From Mesostigma viride (Eukaryota > Streptophyta > Mesostigmatophyceae > Mesostigmatales > Mesostigmataceae): 64,000 nucleotides of DNA. Every line of letters starts with the position of its first letter. Within the stretch, counting starts at the first letter, position 1. The stretch spans positions 1-64,000 of the forward strand of contig RPFO01001912.1 in assembly GCA_009746045.1 (NCBI GenBank), given 5' to 3'. This document shows positions 28,051 to 38,789 of the stretch, one piece after another. A program made the translations under genes and the position numbers. Below the pieces are notes generated by a model, which searched no databases, had not been told where the DNA came from, and saw only the letters and a program-made list of their open reading frames with translations.

Positions 28051-28644
28051 GCAGTCACGTGCTTATTAATTAATGGCATGCACTTGTTGTCATTGTGCAG
28101 CAAAGCTGCCGACTGTAGTGCTATCACATCCACTGCATGCATCAACTAGGCAGAGATCTGGGTGCATTATACCATATTCAATAATGCATTATATTGAGTT
28201 GATGGCATTCATGCAAATTTTGTAAAGGCTGATGCATTATAATAAAAGGGTATTATAATAAAAGAGACCGGTGTTAAATGGTCAATAATTTGCATGACCA
28301 CAATAAACACATCATGTACTTGAAGGATGTATTGCAATGTAAATCCAAGTGCGGCAGGTGGCAAGTCACTGCCACTTTATGTTCATTAATGAATAGCATA
28401 GAATAATTATATAGTAGTAACATTTGTTGGATGCAGGGTCACACATCCTTGGAATACCCCGTACTTTTCAGCATTCACCTCAAAAATACCCCATACTTCT
28501 TAACTACAACTTGAAAAATACCCGTACTGCCGTACTGCGTATTTCAGTTTTTCCCGTATTTTTTACCCCTCCTGAAAGTACCCGTACTTTTGCAGTACGC
28601 GCGGGGTTTACCGAATACCCCGTAAGTGCCGTACAGACCAACAC
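28051..28644. other. AT-rich spacer and ACCCGTACTT-like repeats
   Basis: 28047-28072 matches, in inverted orientation, the hairpin and tail at 10643-10668, so a small relic of that retroelement end lies here. From about 28440 to 28640 the bases TACCCGTACT and TACCCCGTACTT recur in diverged form. No gene is supported. Confidence 0.45.
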
Positions 28645-28960
28645 GGGTAGTGCTATATCTTGAAGATGCACGGTCTTGGAAGAATTATGGTCTTGGAGTC
28701 ATATAATAATGAGCTTGGAATAATAAAGTTGCGGGCAGCCTTCAATTGGCATATGTTGTCTCATTGATGTTGTCTCATTGCGTTAATGGGTCAATTGTCT
28801 TAGTTTATATAATGTATATCTTGGGAAACTCATGGCTTCAATAAAATGCATGCTAGGCGCAATCAACCCCCTCAAACACATCTGAAAACTGCACAGTGCA
28901 TCAAATGTATCCTAGACAAAAAAATGTATCCTAATCCGGTAAAACCACCCCTGACCGTGC
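28645..28960. repeat. Dispersed repeat shared with 38355-38650
   Basis: About 300 bases (from GTGCTATATCTTGAAGATG to ATCCTAATCCGGTAAAACC) occur again at 38355-38650 with small differences, including a short internal duplication in this copy. It ends in the left arm of the MITE below. Confidence 0.75.
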
Positions 28961-29183
28961 GAGCATGATGAGGATGCAAGGTCGCCAGGCACGCCACGGT
29001 CAACCTTCCCGCCAATTTACCAGCCTCACACGCCTCCTGGCCCGCCTTGAGTGCCAGGATGAGGCCCAGTCGACACGCCGGCGACCCCAGCCAGGACGGA
29101 GACGACGCATATCCGCCCTGAAAGGGTGGTTTTACCGGATTAGGATACATTTGCACGGCTTCAAATGTATCCTAAATGCACCA
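28898..29183. mobile_element. Small inverted-repeat element (MITE-like)
   Basis: A ~285-base segment whose two ends are inverted copies. The left (28898-28951) contains AATGTATCCTAATCCGGTAA and the right (29131-29183) its complement, each with a second AAATGTATCCTA. The interior is GC-richer and unrelated. The left arm alone recurs at 38597-38648, where a LINE begins next to it. No target duplication was clear. Confidence 0.6.
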
Positions 29184-29970
29184 TTGGCAAACATGGTTTC
29201 TGGACATGGTCAATATCATTCATATGTTTGGCAAGCATGATATGATCATGCTTGCCAAAGATGTTGTCTCTTTTCATATTTCACACATATATTATCGGCC
29301 TCGGCGTGCCATGCTTCCACGTTTGTTGTCTCTTTTCATATATTGTGAATATGATCAATAAAATTCCAAACATGACCATGTTGGAGACTTCAAGTGGAGC
29401 ATCATGATTACTGTTTTCACTATTACGTAACCCATGGTTCATGTTAACATGGCATAATGAGCAATCCTATTGACCCCATGACTAATGGTGAAGTTAATAA
29501 AGTTACATCGTGGCACGTCACTATAGCATCAAGTTGCATCATTGTGCATAAAGTAGTTTAGCACTGAGTTGGCATGCCAACACCAGGTACACTAAATAAA
29601 TTAAAACCAGAATTGATAAACAACCCAGTATCCAAATACAGTATCCATATATATGCAGGTCGTACTACAGGTACAGCCACGGCTGCCACGCGGCTTCTGC
29701 AGCGATCACGCTCTTTCTCCTAGACAATTGCTCTACTGGTCCCTACAGGTCGGTCGACTTGGACCATGATGCGTCAAGAACAGTTAATTGACCGACTTAA
29801 ACAAGATGTTTGTCTACATGCAGCTGTCTGCACCTAACTAACGCGAAACCGCGTGCTACCAAATATAGGGGCAAATGCATGAGTAACACATGTCAACGCA
29901 CAACCGGTGGAAATCACGCGATACCAACCGCGGCAACAGTGGTGTGAACATAGCGGGCACTGACATGCAA
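29184..29970. other. AT-rich stretch without recognised features
   Basis: About 790 bases. No gene, RNA or element end could be supported on either strand. TTGTTGTCTC-type strings near 29260 and 29325 recur from the repeat at 28755. Confidence 0.4.
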
Positions 29971-29974
29971 AAAA

Positions 29975-30425
29975 GCACCAGCAGCGGCATCAGTAGCAAA
30001 TTGTAGTAGCGGAACAATAGCCACTACATCAATGCAACAACACATCAGCCCAGCAACACAGCAGCAGCATGACCGTAGCACAGCAGCAGCACAACTGTAG
30101 CACATCAACACGGCCGCATAGCAGGAGCACAAGTCAGCGCAGCAGCAACTTAGTATGCCGATTCCTGAATTTCCTATCAGTGGACTATAGTCCATTGATA
30201 GGAAATTCACTAATAGGCAGTACTAGCTCAGCAGCACGGCAGCAATGCAGCAGTGCATCAACACAGCAGCACGACAGCAATACATCAGCGGCACGGCAGC
30301 AATGCAGCAACACATCAGCACAATAGCACAGCAGCAGCACGGCAGCAATGCAGCAGCAATAGCATGGCAGCACAGCAGCAGCAGCAGCACATGAGCAGCT
30401 CAATGACAACAACGCTGCTTGCGCT
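29975..30425. repeat. CAG/CACAGCAGCA-type repeat array
   Basis: Imperfect triplet-like repeats of AGCAGCA and AGCACA over about 450 bases, broken at 30150-30230 by unique sequence holding a 44-base palindrome. It abuts the 3' end of copy 2 of the unknown element. Confidence 0.8.
30166..30209. repeat. 44-base near-perfect palindrome
   Basis: TGAATTTCCTATCA pairs with TGATAGGAAATTCA, and the centre TGGACTATAGTCCA is itself a perfect palindrome; only one symmetric pair (30180/30195) is mismatched. It could form a cruciform or RNA stem. Confidence 0.85.
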
Positions 30426-33012
30426 TCAGCAGTCGTCGTCGTCGTCATCGTCATCGGCAAGGATGAGCGCTCGCTTCCGACGCCGGGAGGCGCCTGCGTT
30501 GTTGTTCTCCGCCACAACGTCGCTGGGTGGAACCATCTCGCGCAATCGAGCCTCGGCCAGGGTGATATCCGGCGCTTGCAACGCAGGGACGACCACACCG
30601 GGGCACCCGCAGATCTGTGCCTCCAGCTCGTGGAGAGGCACGCAAGAAACCGCGTCCTCCTCCCAACGGGCACCCCAGTACATGGCTACCATGTCGTTTT
30701 GCGTGTCGACAACAGCGACACGACCATGGTACCTGCCGTCCCGGCTTTCGGTGCGACCGTCCGCGGATGTCACACGCTCCGACGCCCAATGACACACGAC
30801 TTGCCCTACGAGGTTGCGGCTGCCACTCTTGACCTGCAGCGTTACGCCTTCCCAGCATGCCTTCGCCATGCCGACGATGCCCTTCGAGCATTCAGCATCT
30901 TGCCACTTCACGACCGGGTGTTCCGCGTCATAGGGCACCTCCTTCAGCGCCTTTAGGCACTCCTTGGTGAGCTTTTTGTTCGCACCCAAGGAGACTCCAT
31001 GGGGCGGCTGACCTCGCTTGCCCACCACTTGTGTCAAGACGAGGTCTGAGGCGGTGATGATCACCGTGTGCGCCGCAGTGGTTGGCGGATGGGGCCATTG
31101 CGCAATGTCTGTATTCCACGGGTGCCACGTGTCATGCAAATGCTTAGCGCGGTATACAAAGAGCTCAATAGAAGGTTGGCCGCCATCCTCCTTCGCAACC
31201 ACCTCCTTGATGATGCCAACGAGGACTGGAGTCCACGTGAGCTTCGAGTTGCAGAGAATACCAGCTGAAGGGTGCCAGTATAGAACAGCGGAGCCTTTCT
31301 CAACGCCTTGCATGCGCTTCAAGTAAGCGACCTTGGCTGCCATGGCCCTGTCTTCTGCCGCCCATTCCTGCTGTGTGTGGCCATCATGACGAACTCGGTC
31401 TACCAGCGGGGTGACGCGCACCGCCTCTGCGTCGACCAACGCCATGAAGTGCTCTTCTTGCGTCGGTGGTGGTTCAGGCGCTGCATCGTGCTCACGCAGG
31501 GCGGAGATGTCCGCGCGAGATGGCCACGGCAAAGGGCGCCACTCCTCAGGCACCTCCTCAGGGGCATGTGGGACTTGACTTGCGAAAAAAGGCCTTGTTT
31601 GGCTTGATGGTGTCGGGCGGAAAGTACCACTGCCAGATGCCATGGGGCAACTTCTCGACCCTTGTTTTGATCGACTCCAGCTCCTTCCCCAGAAACTCCA
31701 TGTTCAATGGTGCGAAGGCTGGGGTGTCCTGCAACATCGGAATGCGGTCTGGATCCACAAGTCGGACGCCAAACAGCGGCCGCCCCTCCGCATCAAACCT
31801 GTATGGCTGTGTCATCGCCTTCCCCCACCGTGGCGCGCCTTCCTGTCGAGTCCCCGCGGGCTGCCACGGCGTCTTTTGGGACTCCGTGGTCCGGTAGGAC
31901 AACCAGGTCTCTGTGTTGCCCTGTACCTGGAAGAAGACGGCGTGGTGCACCTTCATTGAGCGACCGCGTTTTTCAGGCACCGGCTGTGCCGCTCCGCCGC
32001 TCCGCCGCTCCGCCGCCCGCCGGCTGCGCCGCCGGCCCGCCGCGCGCCGGCTGCCCCGCCCCGTAGCCCGTCGACAGGCTGCCCCGCCCCGCCGCATGCC
32101 AGCTGCGCCGGCCCGCCGCCCACGCGCGCCGGCAGCGCCGTTGGCCCCCCGCGCGCCGACGGCCCTGCCCCGCCGCCCGTTGACAGCCCCGCCCCGCCGC
32201 ATGCCAGCTGCGCCGGCCCGCCGCCCATGCGCGCCGGCAGCGCCGCTGGCCCCCGCGCGCCGACGGCCCTGCCCCGCCGCCCGTCGACTGCCCCGCCCCG
32301 CCGCCCGTCGACAGCCCTGCCCCGCCGCATGCAGGCTGCGCCGCCGCTGCCACCTCGCTGCGCGCTGGCTGCGCCACCTCGCCGCCCGCCGACGGCGCCG
32401 CCCCGCCGCCACCGGCTGCCCCGCCCCGCCGCCCGTCGACTGCCCCGCCCCGCCGCATGCCAGCTGCGCCGGCCCGCCGCCCACGCGCGCCGGCAGCGCC
32501 GCTGGCCCCCGCGCGCTGACGGCCCTGCCCCGCCGCCCGTCGACTGCCCCGCCCCGCCGCCCGTCGACAGCCCCGACCCACCGCATGCCAGGTGCGCCGG
32601 CCCGCCGCCCGCGCGCGCCGGCAGCGCCGCTGGCCCCCCGCGCGCCGACGGCCCTGCCCCGCCGCCCGTCGACAGCCCTGCCCCGCCGCCCGTCGACAGC
32701 CCCGCCCCGCCGCATGCCAGCTGCGCCGGCCCGCTGCCCACGCGCGCCGGCAGCGCCGCTGGCCCTGCCCCGCCGCCCGTCGACTGCCCCGCCCCGCCGC
32801 CCGTCGACAGCCCTGCCCCGCCGCATGCCAGGTGCGCCGGCCCGCCGCCCGCGCGCACCGGCAGCGCCGCTGGCCCCCGCGCGCCGACGGCCCTGCCCCG
32901 CCGCCCGTCGACAGCCCCGCCCCGCCGCATGCCAGCTGCGCCGGCCGGCCGCCCATGCGCGCCATGCGCTTCGCAGGTCCATTGGGATCATGAGGCCTGC
33001 GCAAAATCTCAC
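30426..33012 (-). pseudogene. Unknown multi-copy element protein, copy 2
   Basis: Minus strand, uninterrupted at the site where copy 1 carries the LTR element. From about 31950 the product runs VHHAVFFQVQGNTETWLSYR, then MEFLGKELESIKTRVEKLPH, then (after a shift near 31570) PHAPEEVPEEWRPLPWPSRA. It then continues to YWHPSAGILCNSKLTWTPVL, ELFVYRAKHLHDTWHPWN and SDLVLTQVVGKRGQ. A second compact segment (YHGRVAVVDTQNDMVAMYWG) follows, and an Asp-rich end finishes at 30426. The WTPVLVGIIKEV...ELFVYR...SDLVLTQVVGK arrangement is reminiscent of a BAH-like reader domain, and the later segment of a Tudor/chromo-like barrel; both are tentative. Upstream codons are the GC-rich repeat (31980-32965). Confidence 0.5.
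31980..32965. repeat. GC-rich minisatellite inside the element protein, copy 2
   Basis: The same unit types as 24830-25590 in a longer array, with many GTCGAC and GCATGC sites. It lies at the same place in the protein as in copy 1, so the array is part of the element, although its length differs. Confidence 0.8.
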
Positions 33013-34049
33013 CTCGGAGGCCCGTGCTACTTCTAGTAAGATGCTTGCATTTTCAATGCGTCACCTATATGCAGGCATAGAGGGTGGTACATGGCGCTAG
33101 ACTCATCAAGGGATAGGAGCCATGCCCTCAGCAATTACTCACCTCCTGGCCCTTGCTGTTGCGGTCTCGGATTAAGATGATGGTCTACACGCCGCCGCAT
33201 GCAAACAAGGAATGAGAGACAAAGCCGTGCGAGGCCAATATGGGCACAGTGAGAGAAACAAGTCGACGCGAACCTACATCACGAGTGTCAGCGAAGGGGA
33301 CCCATGGGAGAAGTCTCCCTCCCATGGTATCATTCACGGACACACGCAGCGGCCATGGGAACAGCCAAAACAGCAGGTTCACACACGCAAGGGCAACGAC
33401 CTGCAGTGCCTGACCAGCATGTCGGTCAGTTGTGATTGGCAAGGCAGAGCCACACACACCAGGTACACGCTGCATGGGCAGGGAAGACGCTCTTACATGA
33501 GAAAAAGCGAGGAAACGTGCGCGAGAAGGATATTAAGAGCGATCCGCGCTAGAAGGATGCTACAATAGCATCATATATTCAAGAATTAGCAAAGAAAGAT
33601 GTAGAAAAGAGACAAAAGAAAGAAATACGAGAGAAAGCAAAGACAGGGAGCTGCCAAACCGGGCAGACAAAAGGTTACGAGCGGCAAGAGTTGTGAACGC
33701 TGCACTTGATTGCTTTCTCTGACTTGTCAACTGCGAAGAGTGACTGATATCTCTGGAAATGGTATGCTCAGCATCCCATGGTAATGAAATGGTGAGCTAT
33801 GCTGTCAGACATGCCTATATAACATAGCTACCCTAGGGTCCTAATACAAAACTAGAAATCAAACCATACCGTGAGTTTCCCGGCTCGCACGGCCTCCTCC
33901 CTTTGTGCCAACGCCTGCAAACACAACGGGCCGTGGAGGAGGGTGGAAAGGTGGGCAAGTGTGGAGGAGTTTGGGGGGGACCGGGTTGAGCAGCGGTGGG
34001 GGAAAGATGTGCCGGTCATGATGTTGTCAACTACAGCTGTTGTATCGTG
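33013..34049. other. Unassigned stretch
   Basis: About 1 kb where copy 2 differs from copy 1, which carries the protein N-terminus at the matching place. No gene or element end was recognised. Copy 2 is therefore deleted or replaced at its 5' side. Confidence 0.4.
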
Positions 34050-34340
34050 ATTCACCTTCAATAAGTCTACTGTTCTACATCCGGTGGTGGATGGACACAA
34101 GCAATAAAGGCCCCGCCCACAACTCAGATTTCTTTAGAAAATCTACTGATCTACATTCGATGGCGCCTTCACAGAAGCAGGAAACTCCGCCCACCGGTCA
34201 AATGTGACGCCCAACAAAGCCCCAACTTATTTCTTCAAGAAGTATACTGTTTTACATCCGGTAGTGCTTGGACAGAAGCAATATGTAAAGCCCGCCCACA
34301 AATCGGATTTCTTTACGAAAAACCTGTTTTACATTCGATG
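34050..34340. repeat. Diverged ~80-base tandem repeats, copy 2
   Basis: Nearly identical to 26570-26870: AAGTCTACTGTTCTACATCC and related units, then CTTGACAGATTCAAGCAGCA at about 34346, leading into the minisatellite exactly as in copy 1. Confidence 0.75.
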
Positions 34341-34429
34341 GGGTCTTGACAGATTCAAGCAGCAATACTCGTTTCTACCTGCGTGCGACTGCAGCGGCCG
34401 AGTGCTGCAACTTGCCTTCACGTCCCAGT

Positions 34430-35440
34430 CTTCACGTGACAGTCCTGGTCTTCACGTCTTCACGTCTTCACGTCTTCACGTCTTCACGTCTTCACGTCTT
34501 CACGTCTTCACGTCTTCACGTCTTCACGACTTCACCTGAACTTGCGGCGTATCGTATCTTTGATACCTTGCATGCACGTCTTCACGTCTTCACGTCTTCA
34601 CCGCGTCTTCACCTGTCTTCACCACGTCTTCACGTCTTCGCGTCTTCACGTCTTCACGGCTTCACCTGAACACCTGAACTTCACCTGAACTTGCCGTATC
34701 GTGTCTTCACGTCTTCACGTCTTCACGTCTTCACGTCTTCACGTCTTCACCGCGTCTTCACCTGTCTTCACCACGTCTTCACGGCTTCACGGCTTCACGT
34801 CTTCACGGCTTCACCTGAACACCTGAACTTCACCTGAACTTGCCGTATCGTGTCTTCACGTCTTCACGTCTTCACGTCTTCACGTCTTCACCGCGTCTTC
34901 ACCTGTCTTCACCACGTCTTCACGGCTTCACGTCTTCACGTCTTCACGGCTTCACCTGAACACCTGAACTTCACCTGAACTTGCCGTATCGTGTCTTCAC
35001 GTCTTCACGTCTTCACGTCTTCACGTCTTCACGTCTTCACCGCGTCTTCACCTGTCTTCACCACGTCTTCACGGCTTCACGGCTTCACGTCTTCACGGCT
35101 TCACCTGAACACCTGAACTTCACCTGAACTTGCCGTATCGTGTCTTCACGTCTTCACGTCTTCACGTCTTCACGTCTTCACGTCTTCACCGCGTCTTCAC
35201 CTGTCTTCACCACGTCTTCACGGCTTCACGGCTTCACGTCTTCACGGCTTCACCTGAACACCTGAACTTCACCTGAACTTGCCGTATCGTGTCTTCACGT
35301 CTTCACGTCTTCACGTCTTCACGTCTTCACGTCTTCACCGCGTCTTCACCTGTCTTCACCACGTCTTCACGGCTTCACGGCTTCACGTCTTCACCGCGTC
35401 TTCACCTGTCTTCACCACGTCTTCACGGCTTCACCTGAAC
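34430..35440. repeat. TTCACGTC minisatellite with ~149-base higher-order repeat
   Basis: Basic unit TTCACGTC with variants. The marker TTGCCGTATC recurs at 34691, 34840, 34981, 35130 and 35279, i.e. spacings of 149, 141, 149 and 149; the 141 spacing lacks one 8-base unit. Each larger unit ends with CACCTGAACACCTGAACTTC. This nested structure shows amplification of a multi-unit block after variants had arisen. Confidence 0.9.
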
Positions 35441-35616
35441 ACCTGAACTTTGCGTATCGTATCTTTCATACATTGCATCATTTGCATGCCTTGGAGCTGC
35501 ACGTCTTCAAGCAGTGTCACCCAGTTCCCGCTTGATTCAAATGCACTTCGCGCTTGAATTCGTGACTTCGCCCCGCTCAAGGTGGAAAGAATGATGGGCA
35601 CTAGCCACGGGAACTA

Positions 35617-35963
35617 TGCCCGATGCTGATAGCCGAAGCGATGACATGGACGAATTGATTGATTTGTGTTATGCCGGGGACGATTGTAGAAAATGGGTGC
35701 TAGGAAAGAAATCTGGTGCCATGAAAGTAGATTTTTTGGCCGGTGCAAACCACCAATGCGCCGGCCGATGTGGCAAGGTCCTGCACGGCAGCCAGAGCGC
35801 ACCCAGCCAGAGCGTACCCAGCCGCTGCCGCCGCCGACCCCCGTACTGGTGGGCGTGGAACAGACGATGAGAGAGATGCAACGAGCTATGGAGAACCAAA
35901 GCAAGAAGGTTGAAGAGCTTGGTTTGCAGCTGCGTCAAGAGGTGCAGAAACAAGTGGTCCAGC

Positions 35964-36002
<39 letters not shown>

Positions 36003-36039
36003 TGCAGCAGCAACTGCAGCAGCAACTGCAGCAACAACT

Positions 36040-36096
<57 letters not shown>

Positions 36097-36228
36097 CTTC
36101 AGTTCCCGCAGGCAGCGTCGGCAATGTCGCAGTTTCCACAGGCATTGTCGGCACTGCAGCAGTTTTCGCAGGGACCGTCGGCAGCAGAGCAGTTCCCGCA
36201 GGGATCATCGGTGGTGCAGCAGTTCTTT
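35617..36228 (+). CDS. Candidate polyglutamine coiled-coil gene, 5' exon(s)
   Basis: From ATG 35617 one frame reads MPDADSRSDDMDELIDLCYA and then a Cys/Lys-rich part. Near 35800 the natural reading switches to another frame (RTQPLPPPTPVLVGVEQTMR) and enters a coiled coil (MQRAMENQSKKVEELGLQLR) followed by the glutamine tract at 35969-36094. After the tract the best frame again changes, to QFPQALSALQQFSQGPSAAE. A splice-donor-like GTGAGT lies at 36229. The frames disagree, so either repeat-length change or consensus error has broken it. No family was recognised. It may belong to the repeated sequence that also ends at 38650, hence to a mobile element. Confidence 0.4.
35969..36094 (+). repeat. 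CAG trinucleotide repeat
   Basis: About 42 triplets of CAG, interrupted by CAACTG units in the middle (36000-36040). It encodes polyglutamine in the coiled-coil frame, polyalanine or polyserine in the others. Confidence 0.95.
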
Positions 36229-36235
36229 GTGAGTC

Positions 36236-37845
36236 ATTCGTGTAGTGTTGAGTGGGTGGGGGGTGGGTGGGTGGGGGGGGGGGGGTGTAGGGGGGGTTTG
36301 ACTGTGTGACTGCGTGGCTGCTTGGCTGGAAAGGAGGGTGCGTGGCTGTGTGGCTGCGTGGCTGCGCTGCTGCGTGGCTGCGTGGCTGCGTGGCTGCGCT
36401 GCTGCGTGGCTGCGTGGCTGCTTGGCTGGAAAGGAGGGTGCGTGGCTGTGTGGCTGCGTGGCTGCGCTGCTGCGTGGCTGCGTGGCTGCGCTGCTGCGTG
36501 GCTGCGTGGCTGCGTGGCTGCGTGGCTGCGTGGCTGCGTGGCTGTGTGGCTGCGTGGCTGCGTGGCTGCGTGGCTGCGTGGCTGGAAAGGAGGGTGCGTG
36601 GCTGTGTGGCTGCGTGGCTGCGCTGCTGCGTGGCTGCGTGGCTGCGTGGCTGCTTGGCTGGAAAGGAGGGTGCGTGGCTGTGTGGCTGCGTGGCTGCGCT
36701 GCTGCGTGGCTGCGTGGCTGCGTGGCTGCGTGGCTGCGTGGCTGCGTGGCTGGAAAGGAGGGTGCGTGGCTGTGTGGCTGCGTGGCTGCGCTGCTGCGTG
36801 GCTGCGTGGCTGCGCTGCTGCGTGGCTGCGTGGCTGCGTGGCTGCGTGGCTGTGTGGCTGCGTGGCTGCGCTGCTGCGTGGCTGCGTGGCTGCGTGGCTG
36901 CTTGGCTGGAAAGGAGGGTGCGTGGCTGTGTGGCTGCGTGGCTGCGCTGCTGCGTGGCTGCGTGGCTGCTTGGCTGGAAAGGAGGGTGCGTGGCTGTGTG
37001 GCTGCGTGGCTGCGCTGCTGCGTGGCTGCGTGGCTGCGTGGCTGCTTGGCTGGAAAGGAGGGTGCGTGGCTGTGTGGCTGCGTGGCTGCGCTGCTGCGTG
37101 GCTGCGTGGCTGCGTGGCTGCGTGGCTGCGCTGCTGCGTGGCTGCGTGGCTGCGTGGCTGTGTGGCTGCGTGGCTGCGTGGCTGCGCTGCTGCGTGGCTG
37201 CGTGGCTGCGTGGCTGCGTGGCTGCGTGGCTGCTTGGCTGGAAAGGAGGGTGCGTGGCTGTGTGGCTGCGTGGCTGCGCTGCTGCGTGGCTGCGTGGCTG
37301 GAAAGGAGGGTGCGTGGCTGTGTGGCTGCGTGGCTGCGCTGCTGCGTGGCTGCGTGGCTGCGTGGCTGCGTGGCTGCTTGGCTGGAAAGGAGGGTGCGTG
37401 GCTGTGTGGCTGCGTAGCTGCGCTGCTGCGTGGCTGCGTGGCTGCGTGGCTGCGTGGCTGCGTGGCTGCGTGGCTGCGTGGCTGCGTGGCTGCGTGGCTG
37501 CGTGGCTGCGTGGCTGCGTGGCTGCGTGGCTGGAAAGGAGGGTGCGTGGCTGTGTGGCTGCGTGGCTGCGCTGCTGCGTGGCTGCGTGGCTGCGTGGCTG
37601 CGTGGCTGCTTGGCTGGAAAGGAGGGTGCGTGGCTGTGTGGCTGCGTAGCTGCGCTGCTGCGTGGCTGCGTGGCTGCGTGGCTGCGTGGCTGCGTGGCTG
37701 CGTGGCTGCGTGGCTGCGTGGCTGCGTGGCTGCGTGGCTGCGTGGCTGCGTGGCTGGAAAGGAGGGTGCGTGGCTGTGTGGCTGCGTGGCTGCGCTGCTG
37801 CGTGGCTGCGTGGCTGCGTGGCTGGCTGGGGGGGGGGTGGGTGCC
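36236..37845. repeat. GCTGCGTGG minisatellite in a putative intron
   Basis: About 1.6 kb of 9-base units GCTGCGTGG with variants GCTGCGCTG, GCTGTGTGG and a spacer CTGGAAAGGAGGGTGCGTGG that recurs about 15 times, giving irregular higher-order blocks. All frames are open on both strands because the unit is a multiple of three without stops, so the very long ORFs here are not genes. Confidence 0.95.
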
Positions 37846-38019
37846 GGGTGCGTGGATGCGTGGATGTGTGGCTGGGTGGGTGCGTCACTGCGTGGCTGGC
37901 TGGCTCTGTGGCTGCGTGGGCGGCTGGATGGCCGGGTCAGCGTGGCTTCGTGTTCAATGGGATGCTAATATGTTGTTGCCTTTGGATGCCACAGTTCATG
38001 GATTCTTTTGTTCACATGC

Positions 38020-38141
38020 AGGTGCTGCCGTCTTCCCCATCGACGTCGTCAAGACCGATGTCGCCAAGAAGGATGATGCAATCACTCTCGGCCATGTTTA
38101 ACTCATGTGGGCCTTCATGGCCATACGGGAAATATTATTGA
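38020..38141 (+). CDS. Candidate last exon of the polyglutamine gene
   Basis: It is preceded by an acceptor-like TTTTGTTCACATGCAG. Joined in phase 0 to the donor at 36229, the frame reads VLPSSPSTSSRPMSPRRMMQ and ends with TGA at 38141. The Ser/Pro/Met composition suits the FPQ-rich frame upstream. Another frame over the same bases ends at 38101. Splicing is inferred from motifs only. Confidence 0.35.
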
Positions 38142-38354
38142 ATCATTTCTTTGACACTGAGTTGGCACTACGCAACACCTTTGATGCACATGAGTGCAGG
38201 GCGCATGTGTTGAAACCATGCAACCATGGCGATCCCTCAAAAAGTTTGGTTATGTAATAAGTGACACAATTATTCCGGACGTATGATGGCCCAACGTCCT
38301 GTAAGGTTGAGTTGTCTTGGAGGAGGAGCGTGATGACCGCGGAAGCCGCGTGGG

Positions 38355-38650
38355 TGTCTGTAGTGCTATATCTTGAAGATGTACGGTCTTGGAAGAGTTA
38401 TGGTCTTGGAATCATATAATAATGAGCTTGGAATAAAGTTGCGGGCAGCGTTCAATTGGCATATGTTGTCTCATTGCGTTAATGGGTCAATTGTCTTAGT
38501 TTATATAATGTATATCTTGGGAAACTCATTGCTTCAATAAAATGCATGCTAGGCGCAATCAACCCCCACAAACACATCTGAAAACTGCACAGTGCATCAA
38601 ATGTATCCTAGACAAAAAAATGTATCCTAATCCGGTAAAACCACCCAAAG
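38355..38650. repeat. Dispersed repeat, second copy, ending in MITE left arm
   Basis: Matches 28645-28960. The shared part stops at ACCACCC; beyond it the sequence turns into the 5' region of a LINE (C-rich stretch at 38695-38790). Confidence 0.75.
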
Positions 38651-38789
38651 AAAGACTCCATGCGTTGACAAGCATTAACCCCCGAATTGCCACCCTCCCC
38701 CTCCCCCGGCCACCCCCACCACCCCCACCCCCGGCCACCTCCAGCACTACCCTTAATTCTCCACCCGCAACCCCACCCCCACCCCCCCG

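Noticed and set aside
33185-33568. ORFs of 96 and 118 codons on opposite strands
   Set aside because: No homology-like motif, no neighbours of the same kind, and they overlap each other; treated as chance.
36306-37968. Very long ORFs on both strands (up to 739 codons) rich in Ala-Trp-Leu-Arg-Gly-Cys or Ala-Thr-Gln-Pro-Arg-Ser
   Set aside because: They are stop-free readings of the 9-base minisatellite; every frame and strand is open and the peptide is purely periodic.
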